Origin: Cohnella herbarum
Lineage (GTDB): Bacteria; Bacillota; Bacilli; Paenibacillales; Paenibacillaceae
NCBI RefSeq assembly: GCF_012849095.1
Contig: NZ_CP051680.1
Span: 2,852,001 to 2,916,000, forward strand
Direction: 5' to 3'
Length of the DNA stretch: 64,000 bases
Each line of letters starts with the position of its first letter. Position 1 is the stretch's first letter. Below the pieces are notes generated by a model. That model saw nothing but the letters and a program-made list of their open reading frames with translations, had not been told where the DNA came from and ran no database searches. Position numbers and translations under genes: made by a program. Positions 44,172 to 52,786 of this stretch are shown here, piece by piece.

Positions 44172-44205
44172 GAGCCCCCATCAACAAAAGCGTTGATGGG
44201 GGCTC
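44172..44205 (+). terminator. Terminator after the DoxX gene
   Basis: Perfect 14-base arms GAGCCCCCATCAAC / GTTGATGGGGGCTC with a 6-base loop, followed by TAATTACTTTTT on the plus strand. It closes the DoxX gene and also marks the left edge of the phage region. Confidence 0.85.
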
Positions 44206-44218
44206 TAATTACTTTTTA

Positions 44219-44470
44219 CTATTGGACCGAAACTCTCAAATAAACTCCTTTTATCGTAAGAAACCCTTCAAATTCTTTGCCGTAGTCATCGATGAGATAT
44301 GTAACGTCGACAGGTTTATAAACATCAGTTGAGCCTTGCCAATCGGAGCTTCGAGGTTTCATTCTGATTTCATAGAGTCGCGAAGGCGTTAAACGATTGA
44401 ATCTCTCCGTAATTACGTATACGTGGGTAGCTTCATTAAACGGGCACTCGACTAGCTGTATATTCATCAT
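44219..44470 (-). CDS. Small phage-region protein, unknown
   Basis: An 83-residue protein without a recognisable family. Its predicted strands are rich in Val, Tyr and Thr (ATHVYVITERF, KPVDVTYLIDDYG, LTIKGVYLRVSV). The start at 44470 overlaps the stop of the upstream 62-codon gene by four bases (ATGA), which shows translational coupling and supports both being real. AAGGAA lies ahead of the start. It is the last gene of the leftward phage transcript and converges on the DoxX gene. Confidence 0.6.
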   Translation of the reverse strand: MMNIQLVECPFNEATHVYVITERFNRLTPSRLYEIRMKPRSSDWQGSTDVYKPVDVTYLIDDYGKEFEGFLTIKGVYLRVSVQ

Positions 44471-44655
44471 AAATAACGTTCCTTGTTTCGTTCGACCCAT
44501 TCGACATAGGAATGATACGTTCCCGGCTCCAGATGTTCTTCGACAAGAGGAAGCGCATTTTCTACGGACAAAATCTCCGAGACGGACGGGACATTTTCTT
44601 TGGTGCTATAGCTTATTAAAAGATCGATGATCACATCATGAATGGACGGTTTCAA
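44467..44655 (-). CDS. Small phage-region protein, unknown
   Basis: A 62-residue acidic, helical protein (KPSIHDVIIDLLISYSTKEN to the end VEWVERNKERYL). No family recognised. The start is a TTG at 44655, eight bases after GGGAGG; an in-frame TTG six bases earlier is too close to the ribosome site. It overlaps the next gene by four bases. Small genes in this place after the lysis genes of phages often modulate lysis or lysogeny, but nothing in the sequence shows this. Confidence 0.55.
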   Translation of the reverse strand: MKPSIHDVIIDLLISYSTKENVPSVSEILSVENALPLVEEHLEPGTYHSYVEWVERNKERYL

Positions 44656-44674
44656 CCGCAACGCCTCCCGAGTG

Positions 44675-45448
44675 TTATTTATCGAGGAAAACTAATAAAG
44701 CATGATGGACAATACGTTCGTTGACTCCCGTGTTGAGTTTCTGATTGATCCCTCCGGTTCTGTCGCAAAGAATCGTACTGCCTCCCCCATCGAAATTTAT
44801 CGCGCTTACGCAGCCTTTAACCAATGCAAAAAAAGCCATTTCTTCAAGCGAAAGGCCCCGATCCGAACTCGTCCTACCGTCGCCTACGAACAACCATAAA
44901 TCGCCTTTGGCATCTATACCAACAAATGTTCTTTGACATCTGGATTTCCCTATATCATCGTTAAGTTCTTCTATGACTCTATATTTATCGAAAACCGGCT
45001 TTCCTTTCTCGATAAGCAATGGGGTTCCTTGGACGAGCAGGTCATGCCGATCTTCAATGTTAAACCTGCCGATCATCGGTCTGCCTTTCACTACCGCGAA
45101 CTCATTCCATTTGGTTGTTTTTCCGTAAGCTGAATTGACGATTTTATCATGATCCTTGGCATTTCCAAGAGGAAGATGATTATAGAAAAAAGGCGCATTA
45201 AAGGCAAAATCCGCTTTATGCTTTTTGGCGATTTCCGAGACTTTAGCGCCTTTCTCGTAAATGAACCGGTAGGTTACTTTACCGGTTTGGAACTTGATGA
45301 ACCGAACGTCAGAAGCCGGAATCTTGTAGTTTCCGTCACATCTAACAAGCTTACCGGCTGTGGCATAAATTCGTTCCTTGTACACTTTGTTGAACAGGTA
45401 GCTAGCCGAGCTTATATCCCGAATTTCATCTTGAAACTTATTTCTCAT
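44675..45448 (-). CDS. Phosphodiester glycosidase (NAGPA)-domain protein in the lysis position
   Basis: A 257-residue protein most of which is a phosphodiester glycosidase domain, the family of the human uncovering enzyme NAGPA, common in bacterial exopolysaccharide proteins. Landmarks are KADFAFNAPFF, the TFVGIDAKGDLWLFVGDG segment and INFDGGGSTIL near the end. It lies where phage endolysins usually lie: next to the holin, whose gene it overlaps by 11 bases. It may cleave a phosphodiester-linked sugar in the cell wall, such as teichoic acid, or decorate the particle. No signal peptide. The ATG at 45448 has a GAAGGTAGGA ribosome region. Confidence 0.78.
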   Translation of the reverse strand: MRNKFQDEIRDISSASYLFNKVYKERIYATAGKLVRCDGNYKIPASDVRFIKFQTGKVTYRFIYEKGAKVSEIAKKHKADFAFNAPFFYNHLPLGNAKDHDKIVNSAYGKTTKWNEFAVVKGRPMIGRFNIEDRHDLLVQGTPLLIEKGKPVFDKYRVIEELNDDIGKSRCQRTFVGIDAKGDLWLFVGDGRTSSDRGLSLEEMAFFALVKGCVSAINFDGGGSTILCDRTGGINQKLNTGVNERIVHHALLVFLDK

Positions 45449-45875
45449 TCCTACCTTCTCCATCCTGCAAAGTGGTTATCACTTTCCGCAGTACGTGAGG
45501 TACGCGAATTCCGATCCTCCCATAATTCTCTACGATGGAAACCAGCTCATTAGCCAACCAAAACCAAATCACTCCGCTCATCGTAAAATTCGTACCCATC
45601 GCCAGGTCAATTCGATGCCCCAGGAACACCATCAATAGAACAAGTCCTTTTTTAAGTAATCCCCAGAAGCCGACGATGCTCTGTAAACCTCTTTTCTCCT
45701 TAAGACTTGCCGCACATCCGGTGATGTAATCGATCGCGAAGAAAATAAATAGAAGTTCCAATACACCACTCCATCCACCAAAAGCATAGGTTGTAATTGA
45801 TCCTCCGACACCTGACAGAGCGTATAAAAATGACCAATCCTTGTTTGCTAGTAATTTGAATGAAATTTCGCTCAC
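45438..45875 (-). CDS. Phage holin, TcdE/phage_holin_4 family
   Basis: A 145-residue membrane protein with three or four hydrophobic segments (about 17-33, 35-50, 68-86, 97-112). The IDYITGCAASLKEKRGLQS stretch is the signature of the holin family that includes TcdE of Clostridioides and the phage holin_4_1 group, as is the helix following it (FWGLLKKGLVLLMVF). Holins make pores that let endolysin reach the wall and time lysis. It overlaps the phosphodiester-glycosidase gene by 11 bases, so the two are expressed together. Confidence 0.88.
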   Translation of the reverse strand: MSEISFKLLANKDWSFLYALSGVGGSITTYAFGGWSGVLELLFIFFAIDYITGCAASLKEKRGLQSIVGFWGLLKKGLVLLMVFLGHRIDLAMGTNFTMSGVIWFWLANELVSIVENYGRIGIRVPHVLRKVITTLQDGEGRNEK

Positions 45876-45911
45876 TTCATTGCACCTGCTTTCTTATTTT
45901 GGGTAGAACAA

Positions 45912-45936
45912 AGAGAGCACCTGTTAGATGCTCTCT
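45912..45936 (-). terminator. Terminator between the CotH-like gene and holin
   Basis: Arms AGAGAGCA / TGCTCTCT with a 9-base loop, followed on the minus strand by TTGTTCT. It follows the CotH-like gene by 29 bases and separates structural from lysis genes. Confidence 0.6.
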
Positions 45937-45964
45937 GCCGGAAAATATTGATAAGTGGTATCCA

Positions 45965-48046
45965 TCAACCGCGTTCGTACTCTAATGGTTCTAATCCATA
46001 ATTCAGCATTGCTCCCCAGATAAAGATATCAGCACCTATTACTCCTAAATCGCGTAAAGGGTATAGATTAACTTTATTACAACCAACTGGAGTGTGAAAC
46101 GGAACGATAATCCGCGTATAACTTTCTGCGTTAATGTAACTTTTGTATGAGGTTGAATCAACGATGTTTCCTTCATTCGTAAAGTCATATACGCTATACT
46201 TTACTTCTGCCGTACCATTATTTCTCACGTAAAAGGAGAAGCAATAATCAGTGTCTGGTTTCACCGCTGCCCTTTGGAAAATAGCCTGGTAGGCTACTGA
46301 TGAAGTAAGTCTGTCCGCAGTCTTTTCTCCAAATAATCCAATATCTACATTAGTCTCTACATTTACATCAGATTTAAGCCAAACTTCTTCAGTGTTAAAT
46401 TGCTCACCAGAGCTTAATAAATTTGTAAAGGAGTGATTAAACGTTTTTGTCTTTACCATAGATTTGAACTTGCTATCTACATAGGCGGACCTTTCATTCA
46501 CAAAATTGCGTATCTGTGCAATGTTGTTTGTATCAACGCTAGGTATACCATTGTAAATAGTTACATCTTCTTTTCGTAAATATTCAGGTATTTTATCAGT
46601 AAACATCTCAAATTTGTTAATAATATTGCTCACGCTCAATACATTCTTCCTTAAATGAGAATACCGTTCGTAAAGTTCTATGTAGAAATGTTTAACCAAT
46701 CTCTCCCACAACAAAGATATCGAGCTCTGATATTCTTCAGGGCATTTTCGAAGCGGTGAAACAAAAGAAGTACCGTCCCACCATAGCCCCCAAGTGCTAT
46801 CCAGATCATACATTGATGAATGCCAGCGTTGTCCGTCATATGTAACCATAATATGATTCATCGCAAGTGTGTCTATGCCGCATGTAAAGTAGGCAAAAAT
46901 ATAATAGTCGAGTGCTGATTCAAGATCAAAGTGTTTTGTGAAGTTCGCTTTGAAAGTTACATCGTCAGTGTCTTTCACATGGTTTATAGCGGCATTAAGA
47001 CTCTGTAAAATTTCGGCTGATAAAACATCGGGGAATTCCAATGACCAGTCACTACCATTAAGCTGTGTATTTTCTCGAAATGCACAAGCTCCATCCTGAG
47101 TTTCTGCTGCCACAAAAGCATGATGAAGATTATTAGACTCCATGCCTAATAACCATCCATCCTTAGGTATATTCCAAGTATACAGACCCTCATATTTGTT
47201 ATTGATGTAGAGTTTTATCGGGAAACCATCTATTGCACCTAAGTTTGGAGCACTCTTCATGGGTTCCGGGATACTTACTCTAGAATTTGCAATCTCTCCC
47301 CATAGGTTCGCAGAGACAATGTTCCTACTATGTGAGTGATCAATATAGTTAGCTTTTAAGCAGAATTTACTTTGTTTTCCCCATCCCTTAAAACTCTTTT
47401 CCAACTTTTTATTTTTATTGGGATCTGTGTACAATTTAATAGTAAAATTCTTCTTCGGGTATCCGATAGAACTCGATCCTTGCCATTTTATATTTACAAT
47501 ACCGTCAAAGTTTAGCTTATGGCTTCTATATGAAATATTTAAGTCTTTGCTGTCATCCTTTGACATTCCATAGGTGTTTCCTGTAATAAATACTTTAGCT
47601 ATACCTGTAATTGATTCAGATAACATTTCTATATTTTCAATCGTGCTTTCTCCGGCCGCTATGACTTCTTTCAGTGTCTCTGTTACATTCCCATTATCTC
47701 GCTTAGTCCAAACTCTATCAGCAGGAAAATAGACATTCCCTTTTGAAAACCCTGAAAAGTGTAATGTTCTACCTTCCGCTGCTGGATTGAATTTCACTAT
47801 TCCGGTGACATAATCTACTACATATTCAAACTCTAATGGAGCCTTGTCTATCACTTCATAATAAGGGACATTCAAAGCACCATCTCTAACTTGAACTTTG
47901 TTAGATTTCACTGGAAGCTCGGATAGTAATACTGAATTCTGAATAACCTTGTATGGAGTATTCGTAAATGGTTTATAAGGATCTGAGGAATTACCGCTTC
48001 GTAGTTCGTATATAATTGGACTGCCATATTCAAATGAATTACTCAT
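45965..48046 (-). CDS. Phage tail protein with CotH-kinase-like domain
   Basis: A 693-residue protein of three parts. Residues 1-150 match the N-terminal part of the next tail gene (DPYKPF...LLSELPV, VVDY, RVWTKR) and probably fix it to the tail. Residues 155-540 look like a CotH family kinase: WQGSSSIGYPKKNFTIKLY (188-206) as glycine/lysine region, EGLYTWNIPKDG, then the helix ALDYYIFAYF, MNHIMVTYDG and RWHSSMYDLDSTWG with Asp414 and Asp416, the pattern of CotH catalytic lobes. The last 140 residues look like a beta-sandwich binding domain. CotH of Bacillus spores phosphorylates coat proteins; here the place is that of a receptor-binding protein. Ribosome site AAAGGAG. Confidence 0.78.
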   Translation of the reverse strand: MSNSFEYGSPIIYELRSGNSSDPYKPFTNTPYKVIQNSVLLSELPVKSNKVQVRDGALNVPYYEVIDKAPLEFEYVVDYVTGIVKFNPAAEGRTLHFSGFSKGNVYFPADRVWTKRDNGNVTETLKEVIAAGESTIENIEMLSESITGIAKVFITGNTYGMSKDDSKDLNISYRSHKLNFDGIVNIKWQGSSSIGYPKKNFTIKLYTDPNKNKKLEKSFKGWGKQSKFCLKANYIDHSHSRNIVSANLWGEIANSRVSIPEPMKSAPNLGAIDGFPIKLYINNKYEGLYTWNIPKDGWLLGMESNNLHHAFVAAETQDGACAFRENTQLNGSDWSLEFPDVLSAEILQSLNAAINHVKDTDDVTFKANFTKHFDLESALDYYIFAYFTCGIDTLAMNHIMVTYDGQRWHSSMYDLDSTWGLWWDGTSFVSPLRKCPEEYQSSISLLWERLVKHFYIELYERYSHLRKNVLSVSNIINKFEMFTDKIPEYLRKEDVTIYNGIPSVDTNNIAQIRNFVNERSAYVDSKFKSMVKTKTFNHSFTNLLSSGEQFNTEEVWLKSDVNVETNVDIGLFGEKTADRLTSSVAYQAIFQRAAVKPDTDYCFSFYVRNNGTAEVKYSVYDFTNEGNIVDSTSYKSYINAESYTRIIVPFHTPVGCNKVNLYPLRDLGVIGADIFIWGAMLNYGLEPLEYERG

Positions 48047-48088
48047 TTAATTTCTCCTTTCGTTGTAGATGCTCAAATTGGATATAAC

Positions 48089-50734
48089 TTAACTAAGGAC
48101 TAATCCTCCCCTAAGCGCATGGTTAGAAACTGTTGCTCCAAAATTGTTATTAGGATCTGAATGAGCTAATCCCCCTGCTTTAGAAAATACTCCATAGTAA
48201 TTTCCCGTTCCAGTGCAACTAGTTACCATTGCTCTTCCTCCTTGGTTAATGTTTACCGCCGCGCTTTGATTACTGAAAATACAAGTATGTATATAAGCAT
48301 AACCATTTGAAGCTACCGCAACCCCTTCGTTACCGGAAACTGTCTTTTCGCAATACGAAATAACTACTTCGAGTGATCTACTGATACCAAAGCTGCTTAA
48401 AGCATTTGTTATCTTTATGCCACTAACTGCAATTTCACTAGAACAATTATTAATTGATAAATAACCATTTAACAGAATAGTTGCCGAACTACTAAAAGGG
48501 GCGTAGAGTCTTATTGGCTGTCCAGAGAACCCATCAATTATTATATTTTCATTGTAGGTTCCCGGATCAATAAGTATATTTCGATATCCCAAATTTACTT
48601 TTTTTAACGAGTTTATGGCTGATTGTATAGTAGAGAATTGCTTTCCCACTCCTACTGTAATATCAACAGATGTTGTTCTGGTATCAAATTGACTTAAAAT
48701 AGGACTGAAAGCTGCATAAAGTTCTGATAGAGCACTATGCACATTAGTAGAAAAGAAATTGGCATTACTGAGAGATATTTTATCTGCACTATAATCACCA
48801 ATTGCAGCAACAACATTTCCCGTTCGTCCAAACACAGTTGGAACAGCATCTGTATTGTCAACTTTTTGCCAAACAGATCCGTTGCTAATAATCCAATCCC
48901 CAACTTTATAATCAATACTTGAATATATACCCGCTGTGTCAACTACATAGTAGTTACCCTTGACAGTTGAAGCAGTTGGAAGTGTTGGCACATTCGTTGA
49001 TGCGTTCCATGTACCTTGATATTTAACCTGTCCAAGAATCGAATCAGGTAGAAGATTAGATGGAATCTTAGCACCACTATCTAAACCTGCATAGCCATTC
49101 GCCGTACCTTTTTGAGTAACATTCTCTGGAGTAAAACCTAGTGCATTCTGTTTCCCATCCCATTGAGTTACTTTAGTAGATGTAATCCCATCGAGTACTG
49201 ATTTATTAGCATGTGCGTGTTTATTTGCAACCGCATCATCAATATCGCTGACTGTTGAAACAGGCTTACCCTGCAAATTCGCCCATGATACCTCATCTAT
49301 TTCAGGAAATTGAGAAGGTAGAATCTTTCCATTGCTCCCCAATCCTGCATATCCGTTAGGCTGATTCTTCTTAGTCACATCTTCTGGAGTAAAACCTAGT
49401 GCATTCTGTTTTCCATCCCATTGAGTTACTTTAGTAGATGTAATCCCATCGAGTACTGATTTATTAGCATGTGCGTGTTTATTTGCAACCGCATCATCAA
49501 TATCGCTGACTGTTGAAACAGGCTTACCCTGCAAATTCGCCCATGATACTGCTTCGATAACGGGTAGCTGAGTTGGAAGTATCTTTCCATCACTACCTAG
49601 TCCTGCATATCCGTTAGGCTGATTTTTCTTAGTTGTATTTTCAGGAGTAAAACCTAAAGCATTCTGCTTCCCACTCCACTCCGATTTAAGAGTAGGGGAA
49701 ATAGAGATGTCTGGTGTTGAACTCGCATTTGTGATGGTTAGATCAGCACTAGATGAAGAAACACTTGTAACTGTACCTGATCCACCGCCAGCCTCCCCTT
49801 TTTGTGCAATCAGGAACCAATACGTTTCGTTTGCAGGATTATTACCTGTAGATGTAAGAATGCATCTGAACGAACTCCCATTATAATAAACAGCATCGTC
49901 AACCTGATAAGATGTGCCTGATTGGTATACACCACGCCATGTTATTCCTTTATCACCCCTGACCCCTTGAACTCCTTGAGTCCCTTGTGCTCCAGTTAAA
50001 CCTTGATCTCCTTTAACCCCTTTTGCTCCACTTTGAGTGAAAATACGCCAATACAAAGGTTGAGTTTCAGGTGTTTTATTTAATGAATTCTGGATAGCAA
50101 TAAATGTTACGCCATTATAGTAAACTTGATTGTTCGTTTTATAATTTGTTGCAGGGTTATAGTCTTGTAAAAATGCCCACGAGTCCCTAAATTCTTCTCT
50201 CGCTTGTTCATTCGTCTCTCTAATATCCTCTTGTGCCTGAATCGTGGTATTTGTCTCATTTACGATTTGAACAGCTTGATTTGCGATATTTAGGGCTGCT
50301 TGGGCACCTTCTAAAGCTTCTTCAATTGCTTCTAGATTAACTATTGCCGTTTCGCCTTTTTCTAACAAATCTTCAAGTGTCTCAAGAACATTATCACCTT
50401 CACGCTTTGTCCAAACTCTTCTGCTGCTAATAAAATGATTACCACGTCCAAGATAAGTAGGTGATAAAGTAACACCTTCCTTAGATTCATGAAATGTAAC
50501 AACTGCTTCACTATAATCAACAACAAACTGATTTACTGTTAGCCCACTATCTGGTACTTTTTTAACTTCTGTTAACCCTGAAATGACAACACCATTGACT
50601 CTTACCGGAATCTCGCTTAGAAGTATTTGACGATTAAATACTTTTTTAGATTCATTAATAGGAACAAATGGATCTTCCATAGTTCCTGCCCTATATTTCG
50701 TTATTGTGCTTAAATTATAATCAAATGCTGACAT
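48089..50734 (-). CDS. Phage tail fibre with chitin-binding-like, collagen-like, repeat and beta-helix parts
   Basis: An 881-residue fibre. The N-terminal 130 residues are the tail-attachment part shared with the CotH-like protein; a coiled coil follows (about 130-180). Two modules resemble carbohydrate-binding family 5/12 domains (YNPATNYKTNNQVYYNGVTF and GVYQSGTSYQVDDAVYYNGSSF). Between them a short collagen-like stretch has G-x-x triplets. Next come two and a half copies of an 86-residue repeat (WANLQGKPVSTVSDIDDAVA, GFTPE) and finally a right-handed beta-helix (ISINNCSSEIAVSGIKITN-like coils) that probably binds or cuts surface polysaccharide. The start at 50734 has GAGGAGG ahead. Confidence 0.87.
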   Translation of the reverse strand: MSAFDYNLSTITKYRAGTMEDPFVPINESKKVFNRQILLSEIPVRVNGVVISGLTEVKKVPDSGLTVNQFVVDYSEAVVTFHESKEGVTLSPTYLGRGNHFISSRRVWTKREGDNVLETLEDLLEKGETAIVNLEAIEEALEGAQAALNIANQAVQIVNETNTTIQAQEDIRETNEQAREEFRDSWAFLQDYNPATNYKTNNQVYYNGVTFIAIQNSLNKTPETQPLYWRIFTQSGAKGVKGDQGLTGAQGTQGVQGVRGDKGITWRGVYQSGTSYQVDDAVYYNGSSFRCILTSTGNNPANETYWFLIAQKGEAGGGSGTVTSVSSSSADLTITNASSTPDISISPTLKSEWSGKQNALGFTPENTTKKNQPNGYAGLGSDGKILPTQLPVIEAVSWANLQGKPVSTVSDIDDAVANKHAHANKSVLDGITSTKVTQWDGKQNALGFTPEDVTKKNQPNGYAGLGSNGKILPSQFPEIDEVSWANLQGKPVSTVSDIDDAVANKHAHANKSVLDGITSTKVTQWDGKQNALGFTPENVTQKGTANGYAGLDSGAKIPSNLLPDSILGQVKYQGTWNASTNVPTLPTASTVKGNYYVVDTAGIYSSIDYKVGDWIISNGSVWQKVDNTDAVPTVFGRTGNVVAAIGDYSADKISLSNANFFSTNVHSALSELYAAFSPILSQFDTRTTSVDITVGVGKQFSTIQSAINSLKKVNLGYRNILIDPGTYNENIIIDGFSGQPIRLYAPFSSSATILLNGYLSINNCSSEIAVSGIKITNALSSFGISRSLEVVISYCEKTVSGNEGVAVASNGYAYIHTCIFSNQSAAVNINQGGRAMVTSCTGTGNYYGVFSKAGGLAHSDPNNNFGATVSNHALRGGLVLS
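49141..49700 (-). repeat. 258-bp direct repeats inside the tail-fibre gene
   Basis: The string GTGCATTCTG (forward strand; last copy slightly changed) recurs at 49141, 49399 and 49657, exactly 258 bp apart (86 codons). About 150 bp of the first two units (49141-49292 and 49399-49550) are nearly the same base for base, so the duplication is young or kept even by recombination. The reading frame is intact. Confidence 0.8.
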
Positions 50735-50751
50735 TGTGTTCCTCCTCTTTA

Positions 50752-51975
50752 TTAATTTATTGCGTTTAGGCAAGATCTCAGTGCATTGAAATCAGCAGAG
50801 GTGATTGGATTTCCTGCATCTTTTCTACTAGGTAAACCTGAGCTGTTCATTGTAGCAATAGCATCTCTGACCTGATTAAATTGAGTTGCTGAAGGTCTAA
50901 CTCCAGAAACCGCAGAATTGTAATTGAAGTTTGGTTTGCCTTTGTAATCTAAGAATTCTAAAACCCTTGCGATTAGGTCATTCCATTCTTTTGCTGATGC
51001 GTAAAAACCTTTAGTATGATCTTTAGTAGGATCATTAGGATTTACCGGTATCGGTGCAAAAGGAGGCGTTAAACTGCATCCTGAATATGTCCATTTAAAG
51101 CTTGGTGGTCTTGGTCTAGTAACATCAAACGCTTTAGAGCTAGGAGTTCCATTACCAGCTATATTGTTTGGATATACAGTAATGTTAAAAGTTCCGGCAG
51201 TGGTAACTGTAATTGACTTACTTGTACTAGTTACAGCTCCATTCGTTATTCCATCGATTGTAGTGGCAGTGGTAGACCAATTATACTGTGTTGCACCAGA
51301 TGATGAATTCCATGTTGCAGTTACAGAAGCGCTAGGAGCGTTTCCAGATACGGATATCTCTAAACCCGTCAATGCATTTGGTAAGGGTGGATTAGTTACT
51401 GAAAATGATTTTGTAAGTCCTGTACCATCTCCCGAACTGTTATAAGGAGTAACTGTAAATTGATAACCACCAACTGGTGAAGTAACTGTTATTGATTTTT
51501 CTGTAGTTGTTACTTGTCCACTTGTAATACCGTCGTCTATTGAAGCATTAGTTACCCATCTGTATCCGGTTGCACCAGTTGATGAATTCCATGTTGCATC
51601 TACTGTTGTGCTTGGTGAATAACCTGAAGCTGAAACAGTTAGGTTTGAAAGAGCGTCAGGCACTGGTGGTAGAGGCATTGTAAAATCAACAGAGCCTACA
51701 CCTGACAAACTACCACTTGCATTTCTCATAGTTCCGTAGAGTATGTATCGATTCCCTGCGGAAAACGAACCACCACCAATTACTGGTGAAAGTGTAAATG
51801 TATCTCCTCCTGTTGAGACTGTAGGAGTTTGTGTATGAATAATTGTTCCAGTAGCATTTGCGCCTGTTGAAAGAATTGCTGTTTGATAATTTGTAGTATT
51901 CCAGTTCGCGCTCAACCCTGTAATTGACCATTTAATCGTTGTTGAGCTTTGTGGCGATACATTTAATTGTGCCAT
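50752..51975 (-). CDS. Phage tail-associated protein with Fn3-like domains
   Basis: A 407-residue protein of repeated beta-sandwich domains. Two Fn3-like copies are clear: LSNLTVSASGYSPSTTVDAT with WNSSTGATGYRW, and LTGLEISVSGNAPSASVTAT with WNSSSGATQYNW. The end (about 320-407) is helical, with a K-E-W-N-D-L-I-A-R-V-L-E-F-L segment and SADFNALRSCLNAIN. Such proteins decorate tails and help adsorption. The ATG at 51975 has GAGGTGAGG ahead. It overlaps nothing, and lies 17 bases before the fibre gene in reading order. Confidence 0.75.
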   Translation of the reverse strand: MAQLNVSPQSSTTIKWSITGLSANWNTTNYQTAILSTGANATGTIIHTQTPTVSTGGDTFTLSPVIGGGSFSAGNRYILYGTMRNASGSLSGVGSVDFTMPLPPVPDALSNLTVSASGYSPSTTVDATWNSSTGATGYRWVTNASIDDGITSGQVTTTEKSITVTSPVGGYQFTVTPYNSSGDGTGLTKSFSVTNPPLPNALTGLEISVSGNAPSASVTATWNSSSGATQYNWSTTATTIDGITNGAVTSTSKSITVTTAGTFNITVYPNNIAGNGTPSSKAFDVTRPRPPSFKWTYSGCSLTPPFAPIPVNPNDPTKDHTKGFYASAKEWNDLIARVLEFLDYKGKPNFNYNSAVSGVRPSATQFNQVRDAIATMNSSGLPSRKDAGNPITSADFNALRSCLNAIN

Positions 51976-52097
51976 TCTACTGTCCTCACCTCTTCGCGTG
52001 AAATAAAATTGCAGGTTCATGTTGATTTTCAGACAACAAAAAAGCCACCTCAACTTGAGTTGACTAAAAAATTCGAAAATAATATCTACTTCTGAGA

Positions 52098-52127
52098 TTG
52101 AAATCCGAATTACCTAAATGGTAAAAT
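52098..52127 (+). promoter_or_regulatory. Promoter of the opposite-strand cargo gene
   Basis: TTGAAA (52098-52103) and TAAAAT (52122-52127) with an 18-base spacer fit a sigma-A promoter. The distance to the start at 52166 is 38 bases. The only plus-strand gene of the phage region follows it. Confidence 0.65.
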
Positions 52128-52165
52128 ATTCATATGCAACAATCTGTCACAAAAGGGAGATACAT

Positions 52166-52786
52166 ATGAAGATAAAATCCTTTTCCAAATACACAACCGT
52201 ATTCCTCGCAGGTGCCATTACTGCTACTGCTGGCTCTACATATGCCGCTGATGCTATCAAAACAATCCAAGCAAAACTACGTCCTGATATCAAAGTGTCT
52301 GTAAATGGTAAGCAACTAGATGCATCTGCTATCTCTTACAACAACACCACTTACCTCCCTTTAAGGAAGGCTGCTGATGCTGTCGGAGGAAAGATAGAGT
52401 TGGATGGGACGAATATTAACATTGTTACTGACGGCAAGAGTGCTGATGGTACAGTGGGGTCTCAACCTTCTGAGAAACCAATAGAGAGCACTGAAACTTA
52501 TCCTATTGAGGGTAAGGTTTTGTACAACTGGGAACAAGTTTACAGTAAGTTAAGTCGTGAAAATAAGCCCACTATGATGGGTACAATAAAAAATGGACAA
52601 ATTACTACAACTTATAATGATTCAGAATACATAGCAATAAGATATACTGATTACTTCTATGATTCAGAGAAAGGCTTGAGTTATTATACGAAGGATTACT
52701 TTCTTCAATTTCTCTCATTATCAGATATTGAAGAACTTCCGACTTATACTGTAAAAGTTAAAAGTAATCTTGTCAGCCCCATTTAG
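52166..52786 (+). CDS. Secreted protein with copper-amine-oxidase-like stalk domain, likely phage cargo gene
   Basis: A 206-residue secreted protein with a signal peptide (basic start, VFLAGAITATAGSTYA, cleavage near residue 28). A stalk domain of the copper-amine-oxidase N-terminal type follows (VSVNGKQLDASAISYNNTTY, then LPLRKAADAVGGKIELDG), often used as a surface anchor in Paenibacillaceae. The C-terminal 110 residues are unassigned. It is the only gene on the plus strand among phage tail genes, has its own promoter, and its 3' end overlaps the tail-spike gene by 14 bases tail to tail. This is the pattern of a moron gene expressed from the prophage. GGGAG precedes the ATG. Confidence 0.8.
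   Translation: MKIKSFSKYTTVFLAGAITATAGSTYAADAIKTIQAKLRPDIKVSVNGKQLDASAISYNNTTYLPLRKAADAVGGKIELDGTNINIVTDGKSADGTVGSQPSEKPIESTETYPIEGKVLYNWEQVYSKLSRENKPTMMGTIKNGQITTTYNDSEYIAIRYTDYFYDSEKGLSYYTKDYFLQFLSLSDIEELPTYTVKVKSNLVSPI

Noticed and set aside
44172..44218. Prophage left attachment site
   Set aside because: No direct repeat could be tested because the other prophage end lies outside the window; the visible hairpin is the DoxX terminator.
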